Below, piece by piece: positions 57,371 through 64,000 of a stretch of 64,000 nt of DNA; positions within the stretch are counted from its first letter, which is position 1; each line of letters starts with the position of its first letter. A program made the position numbers and the translations under genes. Origin of the DNA: Bombyx mori (Eukaryota; Arthropoda; Insecta; Lepidoptera; Bombycidae); NCBI RefSeq assembly GCF_030269925.1, contig NC_085133.1, forward strand, positions 4,670,001 to 4,734,000. Reading direction: 5' to 3'. The notes below the pieces were generated by a model. It had not been told where the DNA came from. It ran no database searches and saw nothing but the letters and a program-made list of their open reading frames with translations.

Positions 57371-57649
57371 TTTTTTTTTATTGCTTAGATGGTTGGACGA
57401 GCTCACAGCCCACCTGGTGTTAAGTGGTTACTGGAGCCCATAGACATCTACAACGTAAATGCGCCACCCACCTTGAGATATAAGTTCTAAGTTCTCAGTA
57501 TAGTTACAACGGCTGCCCCACCCTTCAAACCGAAACGCATTACTGCTTCACGGCAGAAATCGGCGGGGTGGTGGTACCTACCCGTGCGGACTCACAAGAG
57601 GTCCTACCACCAGTGATTACGCAAATTATAATTTTGCGGGTTTGATTTT
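57371..57649 (-). mobile_element. Bm1 SINE, partly extended form
   Basis: Body is well conserved. It continues past CCACCAGTGATTACGCAAATT to GCGGGTTTGATTTT and stops there. Confidence 0.94.
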
Positions 57650-58013
57650 CACTTCACATTACAACGTAACATTAAAATACCGTGGGCCTTTGACGCTCTT
57701 TACAATTCATACATAGTTTCACGTACACTGTGTCTGTATAAGTACCCTATTTTAAAATAAATAAATAAAAACTATTATATGTCTCATATTACAACGACAT
57801 TTTTGTGTGTAATTTAATAGCAGTACGATGAGACACCAGCTCTGAAGTAAACAATAAAACCAGTTTTTATAAGTTTTCCAACGTTCTTTTTTTTTGCAGA
57901 AACCTTGTCGATACCTTCTCGACTATTGACTTTTGTTGGAGGATAAAAGTTCCCGTATAAAACTCTAACTTCGAGTTATAATATTTTATTAATATCATTT
58001 CAAGTTTACGCAC

Positions 58014-58281
58014 TTTTTTTTTTATAGCTTAGCTGGGTGGACGAGCTCACAACCTACCTGGTGTTAAGTGGTTACTGGAACCCATAGACATTTACGACGT
58101 AAATGCGCCACCCACCTTGAGATACCAGTTCTAAGGTCTCAAGTATAGTTACAACGGCTGCCCCGCCCTTCAAACCGAAACGCATTACTTCTTCACGGCA
58201 GAAATAGGCAGGGAGGTGGTACCTACCCGCGCGGATTCACAAGAGATCCTACCACCAGTAGACAAGAGGTCCTACCACCTG
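58014..58281 (-). mobile_element. Bm1 SINE, short form with duplicated 5' end
   Basis: Reverse copy from a T-run and AGCTTAGCTGGGTGGACGAG. The terminal block ACAAGAG.TCCTACCACC appears twice (about 58240-58258 and 58262-58279). Confidence 0.92.
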
Positions 58282-58309
58282 GAAATTTATATATTTAATA
58301 TACCAACAA

Positions 58310-58480
58310 GCTGACGGCCCGTCGGATGGTAAGCGTCTTCCGTGGTCCTCGCGGACTAGTAATGCCAGGGACACAGTCAAATCTCTGCTTAACACTAAAG
58401 ACTATTTTCAAAACTCATTTGAAGAAGGACATTTTAGATATATAGCTTTAGAGGAACCTCAGTGCGTTGCACGGTTGGTA
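58310..58480 (-). mobile_element. Diverged LINE family A-like 3' end
   Basis: CTGACGGCCCGTCGGATGGT, GACTAGTAATGCCAGGGACA, then CATTTGAAGAAGGACATTTTAG follow the order of the family A tail and ORF end at lower identity. An older or related family. Confidence 0.55.
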
Positions 58481-58595
58481 TGCAGGGGTTCATTCCAAAA
58501 TCGGATAGTACATGACAGAATTTGAGCCTTAAAACCACCAAACCACAGTGGTGAGCGTGGCGGTCTCAGAAAATAATAGAGCACTGTAAAGAAGA

Positions 58596-58797
58596 AACCC
58601 ATAGACACAGCCCACTGAGTTTCTCGTCGGATCTTCTCAGTGGGTCGCGTTTCCGATCCGGTGGTAGATTCTGCGAAGCACTGCTCTTGCTAGGGCCAGT
58701 GTTAGCACCACTCCGGTTTGAGCCCCGTGAGCTCACCCACACGTTAGGGCGAAGCTGAAATAGCCTCTCAAGGTTACCAGCATAGGTAGGAAAAAAA
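58596..58797 (+). mobile_element. LINE family C 3' end with poly(A)
   Basis: From CCCATAGACACAGCCCACTG to GCATAGGTAGGAAAAAAA. It is one of the two best plus-strand references for this tail, with 23900-24110. Confidence 0.78.
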
Positions 58798-59282
58798 TGG
58801 AAAGAAAAGAAACAATTGGCATGTCGTCTAACAGTATCAAATAACTTTATAAAAAAAAAACTTGTATGCGATATTTTAAAGATAACAAACGTCATGTTGT
58901 ACTTAACTCGTGCCTTGTCCCAAACTCCGCTTTTTCTGTGTTGTGAAAGCGTTACAACGCGGATAATCTAATCGTTACAAAGCATCTTGAACTTTTGCAT
59001 GAACCGCCTTCAATGTGTATCGCCGTGACGCCGAGACCATAACTAGATGTAACTCCCTTTCATTTTTATGTCTCGTTCTATGATTAATTTGCATATGAAT
59101 TCAACAATTGATTCGTGTTAGATAACATGGTGAAACTGGGGTGTCCGCTTCAGGATATCGTTTGATAGTTTCTATTTTATTTGGCTATTTCATAAAAATG
59201 TGACATTCAAACTTTGCACATCCGCATAGCCGCATTTTAAAGGCAGCGACGAGAAATGACGCTATAAATGCTCTATGCTTTT
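58798..59282. other. AT-rich DNA
   Basis: Nothing recognised. Confidence 0.3.
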
Positions 59283-59689
59283 GAAGTCGTCGTGACCTAA
59301 AGGATAAGACGTCCGGTGCACTCGTATCTTGCGATGCACCGGTGTTCGATTCCCCCAGGCGGGTACCAATTAATCTAATGAAATATGTACTTAACAAATG
59401 TTCACGATTGACTTCTACGATGAAGGAATATATCATCGAAATTATAATTTGCGTAATTACCGGTGGTAGGGCTTCTTGTGAGTCCGCACGGGTACCACCA
59501 CGTTGCCTATTTCCCTTTGGTAGTAATGCCTTTCGGTTTGAAGGGTTGGGTAGCAGTTGTAACTTTACTGAGACCTTAGAACTCATATCTCAAGGTGTGT
59601 GGCGCATTTACGTTGTAGATGTCTATGGGCTCCGGTAACCACTTAACACCCGGTGGGCTGTGAGATCGTCCACCCATGTAACCAATAAA
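59283..59689 (+). mobile_element. Bm1 SINE, full length
   Basis: tRNA-like head starting GAAGTCGTCGTGACCTAAAG, B-box-like GGTGTTCGATTCC (59339-59351, one change from the 38718 copy), middle segment with a small deletion, body, and a short tail ACCAATAAAG. The poor A-tail suggests an old copy. Confidence 0.93.
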
Positions 59690-60057
59690 GTGTCAAATCG
59701 ATACAATCCATACCTTTTGGCTTCTACAATCTTATTTTATTATTTGCTCACCCGTTAGTGTCCCGTCACTATTAATTCAGGAATACCTATTTTAATCTAA
59801 CATCTGTTCCCGTTGGTCCATGACTGACTCGATGTGGCACATTCGACCTAATTTCTAAATCTGCCCGTAGACGCCCGGATTAACACACATTTCAATTATG
59901 TCCGTCCATCAATGTTCGCACGTGTTGCCGGTGGAAGGTCGACATGTGTTTCACTAACGTACACATTCATTCATCTCCTTGTTCTTATTACTGTTCATTT
60001 ATTCTTTTACTCAAACTCTACTTTTGATTGGCAGATTGAAGTGTTTTTATTTAAAGA

Positions 60058-60497
60058 CTAGCGGCCCGCACCGGCTCCGCTCGGGTCTTTAACAAAAATT
60101 TCAACGATATTTGACGTTGTTTTATTTTTTTAAATAAAAGAGCACATTATTGCGGCATAACTAAGTATAATAGTTTGACATTTGCTGTCGCGACACTTTT
60201 TATAAATAATAATGTGTCCACAAAGTCGTAGTACATTATTTTATTCTATCATCAATAGTTTTCGCAGGGCATGCGATGTAAAGAATATTTTAGGTAATTT
60301 TTTTACACCGTGGGTTATTATTGGAATTTTAGTAAGGATCCCTAATTTTTTTCAAAAAAGATTATAGTCTATGTCACTCGGGGATAGTGTAGCTTTCAAA
60401 CAGTGAAAGAATTTTCAAATCGGTTCATAAGTAGTTTCGGAGCCTATTGAATACAAACAAACAAACAAATCTTTTCTCTTTATAATATTAGTATAGA
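60058..60497 (-). mobile_element. Helitron-like non-autonomous element, 440 bp
   Basis: Read on the minus strand: start TCTATACTAATATTATAAAG, a GTTTGTTTGTTTG run, then GAACCGATTTGAAAATTC and, at the 3' end, GCGGGCCGCTAG before T, with a CCCGAGCGGAGCCGG segment just upstream. This layout is very common in lepidopteran genomes. No ORF. Confidence 0.6.
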
Positions 60498-60505
60498 AGT
60501 ATAGA

Positions 60506-60700
60506 CTAGTCAAACCCGGCTCGCTTTGCTGGCTGACCTTTAGTTTGATTTTGATCCGATCACTATCAAACTGCACAGGAGGCCCCTTTGCCCAATCTGA
60601 AGATATCGTAAAAATTTCATCGGGATGGGTCCAGCCGCTTCGGAGTCTACAGGGACATACACACATCGAATTTCGTATATAGCTATTGACAAACAGAAGT
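60506..60700 (-). mobile_element. Possible Helitron-like fragment
   Basis: Begins (antisense 3' end) CTAGTCAAACCCGGCTCGC and continues AATTTCATCGGGATGGGTCC and GGAGTCTACAGGGACATACA. The right end is not defined. Confidence 0.4.
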
Positions 60701-60910
60701 ACAATTTCCTTTGTATTTTATCACTTAGCAATCTATTTGCAGAAGATATAGTTATATTATTGTCCTTGATGGGTGGACGATCTGACGGCTAAACTGGTGT
60801 TTAGCGGTTGTCGGAGTTCATATACGTGAATATATGCTAGCTTATTGTATACAGGCTGTTTGTTTGCTGTACTGAACTCGACATTGTCAACAATTGTTTT
60901 ATGATTTTTC

Positions 60911-60970
60911 CTTTTTTTCCTACCTAAGCTGATAGTTTTGAGAGGCTATGGCAGCGTAACCGGACGAGTG
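60911..60970 (-). mobile_element. LINE family C 3'-end stub
   Basis: Antisense TTTTTTCCTACCTAAGCTGA and GAGAGGCTATGGCAGC only. A very short insertion of the tail. Confidence 0.5.
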
Positions 60971-61059
60971 TCAACAATAATAAACACAAAAAGAAACAAT
61001 ACTGTAGTTTTAATCATGTGTATGATTTGCGAAAAATATTCGAGTGGGTAGGTTTCTCA

Positions 61060-61192
61060 TAAGGTCGAGGTTCTATTGAGGTCCGCGGGTATCCTCTGGA
61101 TGCAAGCAGCGCAAGACCGATCGTTGTGGCGAGGCTTGGGGGAGGCCTATGTCCAACAGTGGTTGTCTGTGGGCTGATAGATAGATAGTGCG
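61060..61192 (+). mobile_element. RTE-type LINE 3' end
   Basis: Encodes GILWMQAAQDRSLWRGLGEA, then YVQQWLSVG and a stop, the standard end of RTE ORF2. A GATAGATAGATAG tail follows. Confidence 0.75.
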
Positions 61193-61209
61193 ATTCAAGA
61201 AAATCGAAA

Positions 61210-61515
61210 TCTTATACCATTAAACGAGTAATTCTTGTATATTAATATAATATATGTATATAATCTAAATCTCGGAAACGGCTCCAACGATTTTCGGGAT
61301 TACCGGGGATTTCGGGGGCGATAAATCGATCTAGCTACGATTTATTTTCAGCAAATGTTGTTTTATTCGTGTTTTCAATAATCAACTCTTCCCGACATCT
61401 ATTGGCGAACAATAATACTATTTTTCTTAATTTAGGGCAACTAACCGCGTTAAAGATACAACAAGATGGCGTTATAAAAATAAAAAAAAACGAGCAAATC
61501 TCGGTCATCATCTAG
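61210..61515 (+). mobile_element. Helitron-like non-autonomous element, 306 bp
   Basis: Starts TCTTATACCATTAAACGAGT after A (61209) and ends CGGTCATCATCTAG before T (61516). A small hairpin CGAGCAAATCTCG lies about 10 bases before the end. Sister of 54805-55099. Confidence 0.65.
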
Positions 61516-61773
61516 TAAAATACTAAAGTTTCCTTGGAATCGACATTTAAATATTTAAGCGCACGTTTTTTTTTTTCGGATACCATATTAGATAATACCA
61601 CTTACATTACAAAATAAATTATTACAATATGTAACTTATATTAAAGACGTAATTAATAGCTTTTCGCATGCACCCTAATCTTCATTTCGCATAGAACTAG
61701 TTGCATTGGCAAATTCTTAAAAATTTTTTTGTGTTCACTATTTCGTTCATTCATCACTATTGTCAATAGTCTA

Positions 61774-62478
61774 GGGTTGCCACCCTTACTTTATAATAAA
61801 GTATTGTACGTGATTTATGTGAATAACAAAGTACACGAAAATACTTTATCTGGTATGATTTGGTTTCTTTGGGATTTTTAAAAGTTCAGTCATATATATG
61901 TATTTTTTCAATAAGAGAAAAACGTCGATTTTTCAATCGATGTCGCTACTCGCCAACGCCACATAATCTTTAACAAATATTTCTGAAGGCAACTTAACCT
62001 CAAATGACAACAATGGCACTGTCATTAATTATTACAAATACTTGTTTAAAATCAATTGTTAATCATAAAAAATATGTATTTAAACATAATAATAACCTAT
62101 TTAAAAATGAATTGCTGTTCGTTAGTCTCGCTAAAACTCGAGAACGGCTGGCCCGATTTGGCTAATTTTGGTTTTGAATTATTCGTGGAAGTCCAGAGAA
62201 AGTTTAAAAGGTAGATAAATATGAAAATGTTCGGAATTAAATAAAAATAACAATTTTGTTTTTCCTTTGATGTGTCCCCTGTCGGACAGATTCCTTTCGT
62301 TTGTTTTAATTTTATTTTATACAAAAGTTTTGGTCTTTTATATATAGATAGAGGCACTACGAAGTCTGCCGGGTCAGCTAGTAATAAATAAATTGTACTT
62401 TATTTTAATACTATGTACTTTTTTTCCTAACTATAATAACCAAAATATACTTTATTTGCAAAAAAAAGGTGACAACCC
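61774..62478. mobile_element. TIR element (MITE), TA-flanked, split by another repeat
   Basis: Ends GGGTTGCCACCCTT (left) and AGGTGACAACCC (right) form an imperfect terminal inverted repeat, with TA outside (61772-61773, 62479-62480). Subterminal AT-rich segments rich in ACTTTAT words are also mirrored. A Helitron-like fragment occupies 62110-62381. No transposase. Confidence 0.5.
62110..62381 (+). mobile_element. Helitron-like fragment inside a MITE
   Basis: Shares AATTGCTGTTCGTTAGT through GCCGGGTCAGCTAG with 10869-11140, both 272 bp over the common part. The 3' end is CTAG before T. The 5' TC is not preserved. Confidence 0.6.
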
Positions 62479-62481
62479 TAA

Positions 62482-63740
62482 TAGAGTCGCTCCTGCAAAA
62501 GTTAACCATCGCATTCACGGTTACATAATGATCTTCCAGGGTACATGCATTATCCGAAGAATGTAGAGCCATCAGCACTGCGCCGGCGCAATTTTATCTT
62601 TGCGAATCAAGATTTATGACCTCTGTTCAAAGCTGCGTAATTGCTTCTCTCTCTCTTTCGTAGAGGATAGAAAAGGACAGATGTCGTCGGTTCAGCACTC
62701 AGGTTAATGGAAATAAAGAAAAAGTTGTTGAACGTTTTACGCAGTTTTAAGTTACTTATGAAAGTATTTTTAATGGAAAATTCATGGTTAATAACAATGT
62801 TTGTTTTGAATAAAATCCCATAGTCATGAATAACTTAATATCGAGTGTTAATAATGTAATACTTTCAACTCAGTGAGAAATCGCATCCATATCTATAGTA
62901 CGGTCCGGTCTGTGCGTATTGGGAATAGCCCCTTAGGCTATTAAAGATTAGAAGGAAAAAAATGCATAGTAAAAGACAGCAGACGCACCGAAAAAAAAAG
63001 CACAAATATTAGTAATGATCGTGTTTAAGGTTTTATAGAATCTTTTTTTTTTAAGTCACTATTGCAAAAAAATACGAAATGTTGCTGACATCTCAAGAAC
63101 TGATTATTGTTTTGTCTAAAACGGAATCACTCCGAAAAAAAAAAGATTTGCGTGATAAATTTTAGTCAATACAATCTTGAAATGCTAATACATTAAGTAG
63201 GATCAGTTTCGCCACAAGACGTTTAACTTTCTGGTGTCACATTTTTAGAATCTCATTCTCTAAAGCCGTGGCTCTATAAGCCATGAACGCATATACTTAC
63301 GAGTATATTCGACGTTAAATAATTGTTCATTTACCTTACAAATTGGCCTGACTTTTCAAACGGTATGATTCAAATTTCATTGAAAACGAATAGCGTTGTT
63401 GCTTAAAGTTAAATAATGGATTAAATGGAAACAATTCTGTATTTGAAAATATTTTTAGACGAGATCAAATTTTCGAGTTAAGCGAGATTATAACATTTTG
63501 CGATCGTCGGCGATCTATTCATTCGACAGAAAACCGGCGCCAGTAACCGTTCAGAAGATATGAAAGCGGCAAACGTTTAGCAAAAGGTACGGGAACAATT
63601 GCGATCGGGACGCCATCGTAAGGTGACGTTAAGTCAGCTGTTGCAAGTCCGCCATCTTGGACTTTTTATTCTTTTCGATTGCAAGCTTACGGCAAACGTA
63701 GCCATTGGTATACGACTTAAAACGCTTCAATGCTAAATCA
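62482..63740. other. Unassigned DNA
   Basis: Near 62920-62961 GGAATAGCCCCTTAGGCTATT followed by GAAGGAAAAAAA resembles a diverged family C 3' terminus. Otherwise AT-rich and featureless. Confidence 0.3.
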
Positions 63741-64000
63741 GCGAGTTTCTCCAGAGCGCAGTAACCACCATGGGACAGTGGTTCCGGAAGTGGCGAATAG
63801 ACATTAACCCCACGAAAAGCACAGCGGTGCTATTCAAAAGGGGTCGCCCTCCGAATACCACTTCGAGCACCCCACTCCCCAGTAGGCGCGTAAACACCTC
63901 CGCCGTTAGCCCCATCACTCTCTTTGACCAGCCCATACCGTGGGCCCCGAAGGTCAAATACCTAGGCGTCACCCTCGACAGAGGGATGACATTCCGTCCC
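63741..64000 (+). CDS. Jockey-type reverse transcriptase fragment, runs off the window
   Basis: From about 63746 the plus strand is open to the window end (about 85 codons). It aligns with the family B reverse transcriptase just after the FADD box: LQSAVTTMGQWFRKWRIDIN, KSTAVLFKRG, SPITLFDQPIPWAPKVKYLG, LDRGMTFRP. The segment after KRG differs in length and sequence, so this is a related but distinct subfamily. The 5' truncation lies near 63741, just after an in-frame TAA at 63734-63736. The 3' part lies beyond the window. Confidence 0.88.

Noticed and set aside
1..64000. CRISPR array, rRNA genes or bacterial-type operons
   Set aside because: No spaced direct repeats, no rRNA-like sequence and no compact ORF runs; the window is eukaryotic.

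Overview
This window looks like a piece of a lepidopteran nuclear genome, most probably the silkworm moth Bombyx mori or its close relative B. mandarina. The main reason is about twenty copies of a SINE that I recognise as Bm1: a tRNA-like head, a conserved GC-richer body and an A-rich tail, scattered on both strands of AT-rich DNA. LINEs of the Jockey/CR1 and RTE groups, a DD37D mariner and many short Helitron-like elements fit the same picture. There are no operons, no rRNA and no CRISPR. I cannot support any complete host gene; the DNA reads as intergenic or intronic sequence heavily loaded with transposable elements. A few short open, GC-richer segments (about 10390-10634, 22516-22720, 24541-24790 and 50499-50720) are only candidate exons or gene fragments.

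Layout. 1-2180: AT-rich, with a small MITE (120-364). 2183-4741: a 5'-truncated LINE (family A) with a long intact endonuclease/reverse transcriptase ORF and a poly(A) tail. 4741-7139: a second LINE (Jockey-type, family B) on the opposite strand, cut at both ends and joined to the poly(A) of the first. 7140-33000: SINE, LINE-tail and Helitron-like fragments, a 302-bp tandem duplication (11399-12002), a TIR MITE (13716-14124) and a perfect 49-bp inverted repeat (17151-17349). 33360-39125: more Helitron-like copies and Bm1 copies. 40009-44778: a nested structure in which one Helitron-like element carries a mariner (40021-41324) and a second family B LINE (41367-44354). 44800-62500: RTE tails, a second tRNA-derived SINE, more Bm1 and Helitron-like copies, and a MITE split by another repeat. 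63741-64000: the start of a third, related Jockey-type ORF that runs off the window.

How the parts relate. The LINE ORFs encode the endonuclease and reverse transcriptase that copy LINE RNA into the genome, and probably copy SINE RNA in trans. The last ~70 bases of LINE family A resemble the last ~70 bases of Bm1, which points to a SINE-LINE partnership. The mariner carries a disabled transposase. The Helitron-like copies are short and carry no protein. The nesting gives a relative order of events: Helitron-like element first, then mariner and LINE insertions into it.
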